Positions 1 through 6,915 of a stretch of 10,024 nucleotides of DNA are shown piece by piece. The position numbers were made by a program, and so were the translations under genes. This DNA comes from an uncultured Desulfobacteraceae bacterium (GTDB lineage: Bacteria > Desulfobacterota > Desulfobacteria > Desulfobacterales > UBA2174): positions 1 through 10,024 of the forward strand of contig CALJLV010000236.1 in assembly GCA_937982505.1 (NCBI GenBank). The letters are read 5' to 3'. Numbering within the stretch: position 1 is the first letter of the stretch; each line of letters begins with the position of its first letter. The notes below the pieces were generated by a model. That model was given only the letters and a program-made list of their open reading frames with translations, was not told the DNA's origin and made no database searches.

Positions 1-2
1 TG

Positions 3-1139
3 GGGAGGCCGGTACCCACCCAGGAGCCAGCGGGCCCCCGGGAGGGAAAGGGTAAGCAGGCCACTGGCCTTGAGCGCGGCGGCAAAATGCCGCGCAAGCA
101 AATCCGTGAGGTCCATGTCCGCCTCGATCTGGGGTTCCGAGGCCGGCGCCTCCCCGGGGTCGAGCATCCGCCGGTGCTCGGCCAGGGCCTTGGGATCGTC
201 TCCGAAGAAGGCCAGCCGGGCCCGGGGGCCGGCCTGGGTGAGGACGTAGCGGGTCATGGCGGCCTGGTTTTCGAACAGCGGGGCGATGCGGGCCCGGTGT
301 TCGATTCTGAAGAAGGCTTCCTCATTCATCGGCGCCGGCACGCCGGGGTTGAAGCCAAAGCCCAGCGCCAGCACGGCGGCTACCGGCAGCAGGGAGGCCA
401 GGGTCACCACCCCGAACCCCATGGTGCCCGATTCGGCCGATCCCACCATGCGCGAAACGCCGATTCCCAGGGCCAGGACCAGCGGTACGGTGACCGGTCC
501 GGTGGTCACGGCCCCGCAATCCCAGGCCAGGCCGAGAATCTTTTCCAGGTTGGGGTCCCGCCCGGCCCAGACCGTGGCCAGGACCAGGCCTCCCACCAGG
601 AGGTAGATCAACGGCTTGAGCGAGAGGCTGTAGTAAAAGCGCAGCATCCCCAGGCCCACCGCGGCTCCCACCCCGGCTCCCACGGCGTAGACCAGATCCT
701 GGGCATGGGTGTTGAGCAGCAGAAAGAGAAGGGGCGCTTCCCAGGGCCGGACGCTGCGGCCGGCCATCTGCAGGACCTGGATCGAGGGCTCGGCCAGGGT
801 GGCCAGAAAACCGAGCACCAGGCCGAAGGCGACCACCACCGGCAGCGGCGATTTGCGCGGCAGCCCCTCGCCCACCAGCGCACCGAGACGCATCAGCCCG
901 AGGAACAGGCCCTCCATGAAAAAGGCCAGCCCGGCGATGACCAGGCCGATTCCCGCGCCGATGACCGAGGCCTCGAAGATTCTGATCTTGAGAACCACGG
1001 TTTGGAAAAACACCAGATAGGCGATGATCAGCCAGACCGAACGAACCTGGGCCAGGAGCCGGTCGCGCACATAGGGCCAGACCAGGCTCAGGGTCTGGCG
1101 GGGGCCGATGCGGATCTGCCGGGTGTCGCGGTGCGCCAT
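3..1139 (-). CDS. DUF1538-family multi-spanning membrane protein (3' end beyond window)
   Basis: An open frame starts at ATG 1139 and stays open to the left edge, giving 379 residues with no stop. A GGAG Shine-Dalgarno at 1147-1150 sits 7 nt before the ATG. Hydrophobic segments fall at about residues 34-50, 57-80, 100-117, 150-166, 176-190 and 215-265. Two motifs are the hallmarks I recognise for DUF1538 permease-like proteins: LATLAEPSIQVL (112-123) and WDCGAVTTGPVTVPLVLALG (206-225), followed by GFGVVTLASL (241-250). Residues 270-345 are polar (EHRARIAPLFE, FFGDDPKALAEHRR). The frame then begins what may be a second copy of the domain (DLLARHFAAALKAS), as members often carry the domain twice. 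The biochemical function of the family is not established. It lies 42 nt after livF in the same direction with no terminator seen, so it is probably the last known gene of the importer operon. The family call is firm; a transport role is inference. Confidence 0.85.
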   Translation of the reverse strand, partial: MAHRDTRQIRIGPRQTLSLVWPYVRDRLLAQVRSVWLIIAYLVFFQTVVLKIRIFEASVIGAGIGLVIAGLAFFMEGLFLGLMRLGALVGEGLPRKSPLPVVVAFGLVLGFLATLAEPSIQVLQMAGRSVRPWEAPLLFLLLNTHAQDLVYAVGAGVGAAVGLGMLRFYYSLSLKPLIYLLVGGLVLATVWAGRDPNLEKILGLAWDCGAVTTGPVTVPLVLALGIGVSRMVGSAESGTMGFGVVTLASLLPVAAVLALGFGFNPGVPAPMNEEAFFRIEHRARIAPLFENQAAMTRYVLTQAGPRARLAFFGDDPKALAEHRRMLDPGEAPASEPQIEADMDLTDLLARHFAAALKASGLLTLSLPGARWLLGGYRPP

Positions 1140-1181
1140 GGTGACGCTCCATTCCCTTTGAAAAAGGCCGTCTTCGGGGGA

Positions 1182-1898
1182 TTAAAGCCCCAGGTAGGCC
1201 TTGCGCACCGTGTCGGACTCGAGCAGCTCCCGGGCCGGCCCCTGCTGTACGATGCGGCCGGTCTGGATCACGTAGCCCCGGGCGGCGATCTCCAGGGCTT
1301 CCTGGACCATCTGCTCCACCAGCAGGACTGTGGTGCCCCGGCGGTTGATTTCCACCACCGTTTCCAGGACTTTTTCCACCAGGGCGGGCATGAGCCCCAG
1401 GGACAGCTCGTCGAGCATGATCAGCTTGGGACCGGACATGAGGCCCCGGGCGATGGCGCACATCTGCTGTTCGCCGCCGCTGAGGGTCTCGGCGATCTGG
1501 CCGGCCCGGTCGGCCAGGATCGGAAAGAGGGCCAGGACCTGGTCCAGACGCTCCTGGATCACCTCCCGGCGTTTTTCGGTGTAGGCCCCCAGTTCGAGAT
1601 TTTCCCTCACGGTGAGCTTGGCGAAGAGGCGCCGGCCTTCGGGCACGTAACTGATCCCCTGGGCGATGGTGGCATGGCCCGGGGTGCGGGTGATATCCTC
1701 CCCCTGAAAGACGATGCGGCCGCGGGTGGGCTGGGTCAGACCGGCGATGGCCTTCATCACGGTGGACTTGCCGGCCCCGTTGGCCCCCACGATGGCCACG
1801 ATCTCGCCCTGGCGGACCTCCAGGGAGGCCCCATGGATCACCGGGACTCCGTCGTAGGCGCAATGGATCCGGTCTACGCTGAGCATCGCTTGGGTCAT
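1182..1898 (-). CDS. livF: LIV-type ABC transporter ATP-binding protein LivF
   Basis: A 238-residue ATPase of the branched-chain/polar amino acid (HAAT) import family; it should work with LivG on the cytoplasmic face of the LivH-LivM channel. Walker A is GANGAGKS (38-45), the Q-loop region contains YVPEGRRLF (84-92), the signature is canonical LSGGEQQ (139-145), and Walker B is LIMLDE (159-164) followed by LSLGL, where most relatives have PSLGL. The C-terminus VRKAYLGL is typical of LivF. The start ATG at 1898 overlaps the livG stop in an ATGA arrangement, and GAGG at 1909-1912 lies 10 nt upstream, so translation is probably coupled to livG. The frame remains open further upstream to 2294, but that part is antisense-like residue mix inside livG and lacks family similarity. 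Length is normal for LivF. The transported substrate cannot be set from the ATPase. Confidence 0.96.
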   Translation of the reverse strand: MTQAMLSVDRIHCAYDGVPVIHGASLEVRQGEIVAIVGANGAGKSTVMKAIAGLTQPTRGRIVFQGEDITRTPGHATIAQGISYVPEGRRLFAKLTVRENLELGAYTEKRREVIQERLDQVLALFPILADRAGQIAETLSGGEQQMCAIARGLMSGPKLIMLDELSLGLMPALVEKVLETVVEINRRGTTVLLVEQMVQEALEIAARGYVIQTGRIVQQGPARELLESDTVRKAYLGL

Positions 1899-2650
1899 GA
1901 CGGTTTCGCCTCTTTCATGGCCTTGAGCCGCCGGCTGAACTTCTCGCCGAGGTAGGCCCGGATGACCTCTTCGTTTTCCACCACCACCGCCGGTCTGTCC
2001 TCGGCGATCTTGATCCCGCCGTCCAGGACCACCACCTTGTCGGCGATGGGCATGATGGCTTCCATGATGTGCTCGACCATCAGGATCGTGATCCCCTCGC
2101 GCCGCAGGCCCTGGATCAATTCCACCATCTGGCGCACCTCGGTGGAGGTCAGCCCGGCAACGGCCTCGTCGAGCAGCAGCAGCTTGGGGCCGGTGGCCAG
2201 GGCCCGGGCCACTTCCAGGCGCTTCTTGTTGCCGATGGTCAGCCCTCCGGCCGGCCGGTCCCGGTCCTCTTCCAGAAAGCAGGTCCGGAGGCAATGCTGG
2301 GCGATCTGCATGGCCCGGCGCGAATCGGCCTGGCGCAGATAGGCCCCCACCAGGATGTTCTCCAGAACGGTCATCTCCTTGAGAGGGCGCACCACCTGGA
2401 AGGTGCGGGCCAGTCCCAGGCGTGAGATGCGGTAGGCGGGCAGGCGGGTGATGTCCCGGCCGTCAAAGACGATGCGCCCCTCGGTGGGCTTGTACAACCC
2501 GGCCAGGCAGTTGAAGACGGTGGTCTTGCCGGCCCCGTTGGGGCCGATGAGGCCCACGATGGTGCCCGGTTCCACCGCGAAGGAGACATCCCGGTTGGCG
2601 GCCAGGGAGCCGAACTTCATGGTGAGGTGGGAGACGTCCAGCAGGGCCAT
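1895..2650 (-). CDS. livG: LIV-type ABC transporter ATP-binding protein LivG
   Basis: A 251-residue ATPase, partner of LivF in the importer. Walker A is GPNGAGKTT (36-44), the LivG-specific ARTFQVVRPLKEMTVLENI lies at 81-99, Walker B is LLLLDE (157-162) and the switch histidine is in MVEH (191-194). The signature is unusual: LTIGNKKRLE (137-146) where LivG proteins usually have LSYGQQRRLE. The D-loop region reads DEAVAGLTSTE, with Ala replacing the usual Pro after DE and Thr-Ser replacing Asn-Pro. All catalytic residues are kept, so the protein should be active. A short basic tail (FSRRLKAMKEAKPS) follows the LivG-typical RAYLGE. ATG 2650 is 1 nt after the livM stop, with a G-rich ribosome binding site GAGGGGG inside the end of livM. 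Its own stop overlaps the livF start. Confidence 0.96.
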   Translation of the reverse strand: MALLDVSHLTMKFGSLAANRDVSFAVEPGTIVGLIGPNGAGKTTVFNCLAGLYKPTEGRIVFDGRDITRLPAYRISRLGLARTFQVVRPLKEMTVLENILVGAYLRQADSRRAMQIAQHCLRTCFLEEDRDRPAGGLTIGNKKRLEVARALATGPKLLLLDEAVAGLTSTEVRQMVELIQGLRREGITILMVEHIMEAIMPIADKVVVLDGGIKIAEDRPAVVVENEEVIRAYLGEKFSRRLKAMKEAKPS

Positions 2651-2651
2651 C

Positions 2652-3656
2652 TTACACCCCCTCTTTTGCCGCGGCGCGCTCCCGCGACCGGGCCTGCCAG
2701 GCTTCGATGAACCCCATGATCCCCTTGGGCTGCTTGATCATCATGAGCATGATGATCAGCCCGAAGATCACCAGATCCACCCCGCTGCCCAGGATGGTCA
2801 GGTAGGCGCGTGAATACTCCTGGAGGGGGATCAGGATCATGGCGCCCAGCAGAGGCCCCCAGAAATTGCCCACCCCGCCGAGGATGGTGATGAGCACGAA
2901 GCGCATGGACACGTCCAGGGACATGACCATGGGCGGATCCACGCGGTAGTTGTACTGGACGAAGAACCCGCCGCAGAGGGCCGCCAGGAATGCGGAAAAG
3001 GCCATGGCCGCCAGCTTTACGGCCGTGCTGTTGACCCCCAGGGATTCGGCCGTCTCCTGGCCCTCGCGCACCGCCCGCAGGTAGTAGCCCAACCGGTGGG
3101 TTTCGATATAGCGCACGATGCCGAAAATCAGCACGAACAGCGCTAGGGCCCCGTAGAAAAAGCCCACCTTGGTCTCCGACCAGACGAAGTTGACCCACCC
3201 GTCGGGAAGGATGGGATAGTCCAGGCCCAGGGCGCCGCCCACCCAGTCCCAGACCATGAAGAGGCGGTTGAAGATCTCCACGATGGCGAAGGTGGCGATG
3301 GCGAAGTAGTGCCCGCTGAGCCGGAAACAGGGCCAACTGATGAGCACCGCCACCAGGGCCGCCATCACCGAGCCGGCCAGAAACCCCGGCCAGGGGGTCA
3401 GCCCGTAGGTGACCACCGCCATGCCGGCTCCGTAGGCCCCGATCCCGAAAAAGACCGAGTGGCCGAAGGAGGTCTGGCCGGCATAGCCGCTGACGATGTT
3501 CCAGGACTGGGCCATGCTGGCGTAGAGCAGCACCAGGATGATGACGTGGGCCCGGAAGCTGTTGCCGATCAAACCCGGAATCAGGGGCAGGAGCGCCAGG
3601 GCGCAGACCAGTGCGCCCCAGAGGATGTCGCGCGATTGAAGGTGAAGTTTAGGCAT
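2652..3656 (-). CDS. livM: LIV-type ABC transporter permease LivM
   Basis: A 334-residue inner-membrane permease, one half of the translocation channel with LivH. It shows the LivM pattern: SWNIVSGYAGQTSFGHSVFF (51-70) continuing into GIGAYGAG, then GHYFAIATFAIVEI (115-128), and the ATPase-contacting EAA-type loop YYLRAVREGQETAESLGVN (191-209). GGVGNFWGPLLGA (260-272) near the C-terminus is also typical. Many hydrophobic segments span residues 12-30, 37-55, 66-84, 91-110, 115-135, 165-182, 213-233, 252-275 and 290-307. A polar tail QARSRERAAAKEGV ends the protein. The start ATG 3656 follows the livH stop by 6 nt with only a weak ribosome binding site, so translation is probably coupled to livH. 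Length and motif order are normal. Confidence 0.95.
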   Translation of the reverse strand: MPKLHLQSRDILWGALVCALALLPLIPGLIGNSFRAHVIILVLLYASMAQSWNIVSGYAGQTSFGHSVFFGIGAYGAGMAVVTYGLTPWPGFLAGSVMAALVAVLISWPCFRLSGHYFAIATFAIVEIFNRLFMVWDWVGGALGLDYPILPDGWVNFVWSETKVGFFYGALALFVLIFGIVRYIETHRLGYYLRAVREGQETAESLGVNSTAVKLAAMAFSAFLAALCGGFFVQYNYRVDPPMVMSLDVSMRFVLITILGGVGNFWGPLLGAMILIPLQEYSRAYLTILGSGVDLVIFGLIIMLMMIKQPKGIMGFIEAWQARSRERAAAKEGV

Positions 3657-3662
3657 CGGTGT

Positions 3663-4523
3663 CTACCATCCGAAGAGGCCCCTGGGTCGGACCATGACCA
3701 CCACCAGATAGATGGCGAAAACGGCCACGTATTTGAAGACCGGGGCGATGTAAAAGCCCGCCAGGGCCTCCACCAGGCCGATGATCAGGGCCGCGGCCAG
3801 GGCGCCGTGAATGGAGCCGAACCCGCCCAGGGCCACGATGAGAAAGGCGATCAGGCCGAAGAGGCTGCCCACTTCGGGATGCACGGCCAGATAGGAGGTC
3901 ATCAGGCCGCCGGCGATCCCCACGCAGGCCCCGCCCAGGCCGAAGACCAGCAGATAGATGCGGTCGGTGTGGATTCCCATCAGTTCGGCGGCCTCGCGGT
4001 CCATGGCGGTGGCCTGGATGGCCCAGCCCAGGCGGGTCTTCTTGATCAGGTAGAAGAGGGCCCCGAGCATGACCAGCGAAAAGATTCCCGTGGCCAGCTG
4101 CGGCAGGCCCACCACCACCCCGCCGATCATGAAGGTCTTGCCCTGGAGCAGCGTGTCCTGGAGGATGCGGAAGTTGGGCGAAAACCGGTTCATGCACAGG
4201 TTTTTCAAAAAGAGGGAAAGCCCGAAGGTGGCCAGCAGGGGGGGCATGGCGGATTTGCCGATGCAGCGGGAAATTACCAGCCGGTAGGCCAGGGCCCCCA
4301 GCAAAAAGAGGAAGACCCCCGAGGCGATCCACGAGACGATGGGGTCGACCCCGGCCAGAAAGCCGAGCCAGAAGCTCAGGTACATCGCCACCATGAGAAA
4401 CTCGCCGTGGGCGAAGTGGATGATGTCCATCACGCCCCAGATCAGGCTCAGGCCGGCGGCCACCAGGGCGTAGAGCATACCGGTCAACAGGCCGTCGAGG
4501 ACCACCTGGGCGAATGTGTCCAT
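3663..4523 (-). CDS. livH: LIV-type ABC transporter permease LivH
   Basis: A 286-residue inner-membrane permease. LivH hallmarks are present: GLLTGMLYALVAAGLSLIWG (11-30), VMDIIHFAHGEFLMVAMY (31-48), the EAA-type coupling loop GWAIQATAMDREAAELMGI (166-184) and GGFGSIHGALAAALIIGLVE (233-252). The end VRPRGLFGW is the standard LivH C-terminus. The start ATG 4523 is supported by GGAGG at 4531-4535, spaced 7 nt, a stronger and better placed site than those of the downstream livM. This fits re-initiation after the 5' hairpins that separate it from the binding-protein gene. Length is normal. It should pair with LivM to form the channel, with LivG and LivF beneath it. Confidence 0.95.
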   Translation of the reverse strand: MDTFAQVVLDGLLTGMLYALVAAGLSLIWGVMDIIHFAHGEFLMVAMYLSFWLGFLAGVDPIVSWIASGVFLFLLGALAYRLVISRCIGKSAMPPLLATFGLSLFLKNLCMNRFSPNFRILQDTLLQGKTFMIGGVVVGLPQLATGIFSLVMLGALFYLIKKTRLGWAIQATAMDREAAELMGIHTDRIYLLVFGLGGACVGIAGGLMTSYLAVHPEVGSLFGLIAFLIVALGGFGSIHGALAAALIIGLVEALAGFYIAPVFKYVAVFAIYLVVVMVRPRGLFGW

Positions 4524-4543
4524 GGGCGCGCCTCCGGGTACTG

Positions 4544-4574
4544 GGAGCGGGGCGGCGGCGGGCCGCCCCGCTCC
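4544..4574 (-). promoter_or_regulatory. 13-bp GC hairpin in the livH leader
   Basis: A perfect inverted repeat: stem 4544-4556 pairs with 4562-4574 around a 5-nt loop. Nearly all pairs are G-C (GGAGCGGGGCGGC). In the minus-strand transcript it lies between the binding-protein gene and livH, ending 8 nt before the livH GGAGG. No T-run follows, so it is not a classic intrinsic terminator. A role in blocking 3' exonucleases on the upstream message, or in tuning livH translation, is inference from its position. Confidence 0.6.
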
Positions 4575-4605
4575 GTGGGGACTAGCAGGAGTGTCTGCCG
4601 ATCAG

Positions 4606-4650
4606 AAAAAAGGAACGCCGGCGGCCAGGGGCGGTCGATGCGCCGCCGGC
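4606..4650 (-). terminator. Imperfect intrinsic terminator/attenuator after the binding-protein gene
   Basis: In the minus-strand transcript a 9-bp all-G/C stem (4650-4642 with 4625-4617, GCCGGCGGC/GCCGCCGGC, 16-nt loop) begins 12 nt after the binding-protein stop. It is followed by GTTCC and then six T residues (4611-4606). The 5-nt gap before the T-run and the large loop make it weaker than a textbook terminator. This suits partial read-through into livHMGF, which is a common way to make more binding protein than channel. The structure is seen; the attenuation is inferred. Confidence 0.55.
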
Positions 4651-4662
4651 AGCCGGTTACCG

Positions 4663-5925
4663 TTAGCGCTTGTCCCAGGGCGTCATGGGGACGGTGGCGG
4701 CCATCTCGGCATAGCTTTCCGGATAGACCGGCATGTACTTGCCGCCGTGGAGCTGGGTGATGATGCTGGTGGCCTTCATGTTCTGGCCGCCGGGCCCAAA
4801 GGCCACCTTGCCGCCCAGGGAAAGGGGCGAATCGAAGGTTTCGCTGCGCAGAATCTGGGCCACTTTTTCCACGTCCAGCGCACCGGCCTTCTCGATGGCC
4901 TGGGCCAGGACCAGCAGGGCCACGGCTTCCTGGATGGCGTCGCTGTCAAAGGGCACGCCGCCCACCTTGGCACTGTAGATCTTTTCCACCGCGGCCACGT
5001 CCGGCATGTACTTGGCCCCGATCTCGGGCGAGTAGCCCGTCCCGCCCATGAAGAAGTCGCCGTCCGGGCCGAGCTGCTGGGCGATCTTGGGATCCTGGTA
5101 GCCGGTGCAGTAGTTCAGGGCGGCCTTGGGCAGCCAGTTCATCTGCTTCATGGTGCGCACCCAGAGGGTGTAGTCCCCGCCCAGGCAGGCGCCGAAGACC
5201 GCATCCGGGTTCTTGGCCTTGAGGGTCTGGACCTCGCTGTTGAGGTTGGTGGCGCCCGGGTTGAAGGGAACGTCGGCCACCACCTCGAAGCCGGCGTCCT
5301 TGGCCGCCGCCTTGCCCTCGTCGGCCGCATGCTTGCCGAACTCGGTGTTTTCGTAGATCAGGCCGATGGTCTTGATCCCGGCGTTCTGGTTCTGGTTGAG
5401 CCACTGGATGTATTCGACGAACTCGTGGGACTCGGTCTTGTCGGTGGGGGCGAAGCGGAAAAAGTAGTTGAAGCCGCGCTCGGTGAGGGCCGCCGAGCTC
5501 GAGCAGCCGCTGAGGAAGATGCGCTTCATGCGTTCGGCCACGGCCGAGGCGGGCTTGGTCACGGCGCTGTTGTAGCTGCCGATGATGGCCCAGACCCCTT
5601 CCTGGTTAAAGAGGCGTTCGGCCTCGGACTTGCCCACGTCCGGCTTGCCCTGGTGGTCGGCCACCACCAGCTGGATCTTGGTGCCGCCCAGGATCCCTTC
5701 CTGGGCCGCCAGGGGCACGTTGAATTCCGGATGGGCGTTGTTGATCACCTCGGCGGCGGTTTCCACGGCCGCCACGCAGCGCTGGCCGGCGGTGGCCACC
5801 GGACCGGTCAAGGGGAAGATCACGCCGATTTTCAAAACCTTGTCGGCAGCCGGGGCGTTGGGGACCCAGAGGGCCAGGGCCATGACGAAAACGGAAAAAA
5901 CGGCGATCAGCTTGCGGCTTTTCAT
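4663..5925 (-). CDS. Periplasmic substrate-binding protein of LIV-type ABC transporter
   Basis: A type I periplasmic binding protein of the LivJ/LivK-like group (Peripla_BP_6 fold). It would capture the ligand in the periplasm and deliver it to LivH-LivM. From ATG 5925 it has 420 residues, longer than E. coli LivJ but usual for this wider group. The N-terminus is a classic Sec signal: MKSRK, a hydrophobic core, then APAAD, with no lipobox cysteine, so the mature protein should be soluble. VLKIGVIFPLTGPVATAG opens the mature domain; IGSYNSAVTKPASAVAE and LSGCSSSAALTERG match the ligand-facing loops of the family, with Ser/Ala residues where LivJ contacts the ligand's amino and carboxylate groups. 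An upstream in-frame ATG (5934) is only 1 nt from AGGAGG (5936-5941), while ATG 5925 is 10 nt from it, so 5925 is preferred. It is the first gene of the operon. The ligand (branched-chain or other amino acid, or a carboxylate) is not determinable here. Confidence 0.94.
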   Translation of the reverse strand: MKSRKLIAVFSVFVMALALWVPNAPAADKVLKIGVIFPLTGPVATAGQRCVAAVETAAEVINNAHPEFNVPLAAQEGILGGTKIQLVVADHQGKPDVGKSEAERLFNQEGVWAIIGSYNSAVTKPASAVAERMKRIFLSGCSSSAALTERGFNYFFRFAPTDKTESHEFVEYIQWLNQNQNAGIKTIGLIYENTEFGKHAADEGKAAAKDAGFEVVADVPFNPGATNLNSEVQTLKAKNPDAVFGACLGGDYTLWVRTMKQMNWLPKAALNYCTGYQDPKIAQQLGPDGDFFMGGTGYSPEIGAKYMPDVAAVEKIYSAKVGGVPFDSDAIQEAVALLVLAQAIEKAGALDVEKVAQILRSETFDSPLSLGGKVAFGPGGQNMKATSIITQLHGGKYMPVYPESYAEMAATVPMTPWDKR

Positions 5926-5935
5926 CTTTTCCATG

Positions 5936-5941
5936 CCTCCT
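5936..5941 (-). promoter_or_regulatory. Strong Shine-Dalgarno deciding the binding-protein start
   Basis: The minus strand reads AGGAGG here, a perfect anti-16S match. It is 1 nt from ATG 5934, too close for initiation, and 10 nt from ATG 5925, which favours the downstream start. Confidence 0.75.
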
Positions 5942-6023
5942 GTGTTGGGGTTTGGGGTCCGGCCGGCCAGGCGGGAGCGCCAGTGCCGGCCGCGGCTTTG
6001 CGAACGTGTCGATGGAAATGATT

Positions 6024-6052
6024 TTTTTAGAAAAAACCGAATCGAAGGTCAA
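6024..6052 (-). promoter_or_regulatory. Sigma70-like promoter for the importer operon
   Basis: On the minus strand TTGACC (6052-6047, 5 of 6 consensus) is followed by a 17-nt spacer and TAAAAA (6029-6024, 4 of 6). The stretch is markedly AT-richer than the surroundings. The predicted transcript would start near 6017 and carry a leader of about 90 nt before ATG 5925. Spacing and position are ideal, but this is a pattern match only. Confidence 0.6.
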
Positions 6053-6105
6053 GGCTTTTCGGCCGCCCGGCCGGGCTCCGGCGACAGGGCGCCCAATTTA
6101 ACCGG

Positions 6106-6136
6106 TTGACAGTCGGCAATCGATGGGTCATATAAG
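6106..6136 (+). promoter_or_regulatory. Sigma70-like promoter for the acyl-CoA synthetase operon
   Basis: A perfect TTGACA (6106-6111) is followed after 19 nt by TATAAG (6131-6136, 5 of 6). The spacer is longer than the optimal 17; ATATAA shifted one base upstream would give 18. Transcription would start near 6143, giving a leader of about 90-95 nt before the beta-subunit gene. An inverted repeat, GCAAA (6136-6140) and TTTGC (6154-6158), straddles the expected start point and could be an operator. Confidence 0.55.
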
Positions 6137-6237
6137 CAAATTTTTAGTGAATGTTTGCATACGTGGAGACAAAGCGGCCGGTTTGACGGTGGATGCCCGG
6201 CGTTTCCTGACGAAATCCTTCGGCTGAAGGCATGGCG

Positions 6238-6915
6238 ATGAACCTGATCCAGAAGGCCCTGGCCCAGGGCCACCACACCTTGAACGAATTCGCGTCCAAG
6301 CAGTTTCTGGCCGCCTACGGAATTCCCGTTTCCCGGGAAGCCCTCGTCCGGACCGAGGCCGAGGCCGTGGCGGCCGCCGAACGGATCGGCTACCCGGTGG
6401 CCCTCAAGGCCTGCTCGGCCCGACTGCCCCACAAGAGCGAGGCCGGGGCCGTCGCTCTGCACCTGGAGGGGCCGGAAGCGGTGCGCCGGGAGATGGGGCG
6501 GGTGGCCCGGGCGGTGCACGTGCCCCTCGACGGGTTCCTGATCCAGGAGATGGTCGCCGGGCAGCGGGAACTGGTGGCCGGGCTCAGCCGCGACCCCCAG
6601 TTCGGCCCCTGCGTCATGCTGGGGCTGGGCGGGGTGATGGCCGAGGTCTTTCGGGACACGGCCTTCCGGGTGGCTCCTTTCGACCGGGCCGAAGCGCTGG
6701 ACATGATCGGCGAACTCAGGTCCAGGGCCCTGCTGGGCGCTTTTCGCGGCCAGGCCCCGGCCGATCCGCAGGTCCTGGTCCGGATCCTCCTGGCCCTGGG
6801 CCGCATCGGCCTGGAAAACGACCGGATCGCCGAAATCGACATCAATCCGATCATCGTCACCCCTTCGGGGGCGGCCACGGCCGTCGACGCCCTGATCGTG
6901 CTCCAGGAAAAGTGA
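6238..6915 (+). CDS. NDP-forming acyl-CoA synthetase, ATP-grasp (beta) subunit
   Basis: The nucleotide-binding subunit of an acetyl-CoA synthetase (ADP-forming)-type enzyme, which interconverts acyl-CoA + NDP + Pi with acid + CoA + NTP. It is an ATP-grasp_5 domain of 225 residues from ATG 6238. From the upstream ATG 6232 (227 residues) the landmarks are: LNEFASKQFLAAYGIPVSRE (17-36), GYPVALKACSARLPHKSEAG (53-72) with the second phospho-transfer histidine of the family at His67, ELVAGLSRDPQFGPCVMLGL (113-132) continuing into GGVMAEVF, and EIDINPIIV (201-209). GAAGG (6226-6230) is 1 nt from ATG 6232 but 7 nt from ATG 6238, so the later start is preferred. The stop overlaps the GTG of the alpha-subunit gene. 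It encodes only domains 3-4 of the full enzyme; many bacterial homologues are single-chain fusions, so a separate chain resembles the archaeal layout. Substrate acid and nucleotide (ADP or GDP) are unknown. Confidence 0.92.
   Translation: MNLIQKALAQGHHTLNEFASKQFLAAYGIPVSREALVRTEAEAVAAAERIGYPVALKACSARLPHKSEAGAVALHLEGPEAVRREMGRVARAVHVPLDGFLIQEMVAGQRELVAGLSRDPQFGPCVMLGLGGVMAEVFRDTAFRVAPFDRAEALDMIGELRSRALLGAFRGQAPADPQVLVRILLALGRIGLENDRIAEIDINPIIVTPSGAATAVDALIVLQEK

Noticed and set aside
87..1955. 622-codon plus-strand open frame
   Set aside because: It lies antisense to the DUF1538 gene and livF, both with clear family motifs; its H/G/Q/P-rich translation has no domain-like pattern. It is a high-GC shadow.
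1182..2294. Longer livF starting at 2294
   Set aside because: The extra 132 residues lie inside livG in another frame and do not resemble an ABC ATPase; ATG 1898 with the ATGA overlap gives the normal LivF length.
3309..4760. 483-codon plus-strand open frame
   Set aside because: It is antisense to livM and livH, with an H/Q/G/D-rich translation lacking any fold signature.
6065..6076. Perfect palindrome GCCCGGCCGGGC between the divergent promoters
   Set aside because: It is only G and C in a GC-rich genome, so chance is likely; no second copy was seen nearby to support an operator.
6151..6186. 11-codon leader ORF (MFAYVETKRPV) ahead of the acyl-CoA synthetase operon
   Set aside because: It has no Shine-Dalgarno, no run of regulatory codons and no alternative hairpins; chance is sufficient explanation.
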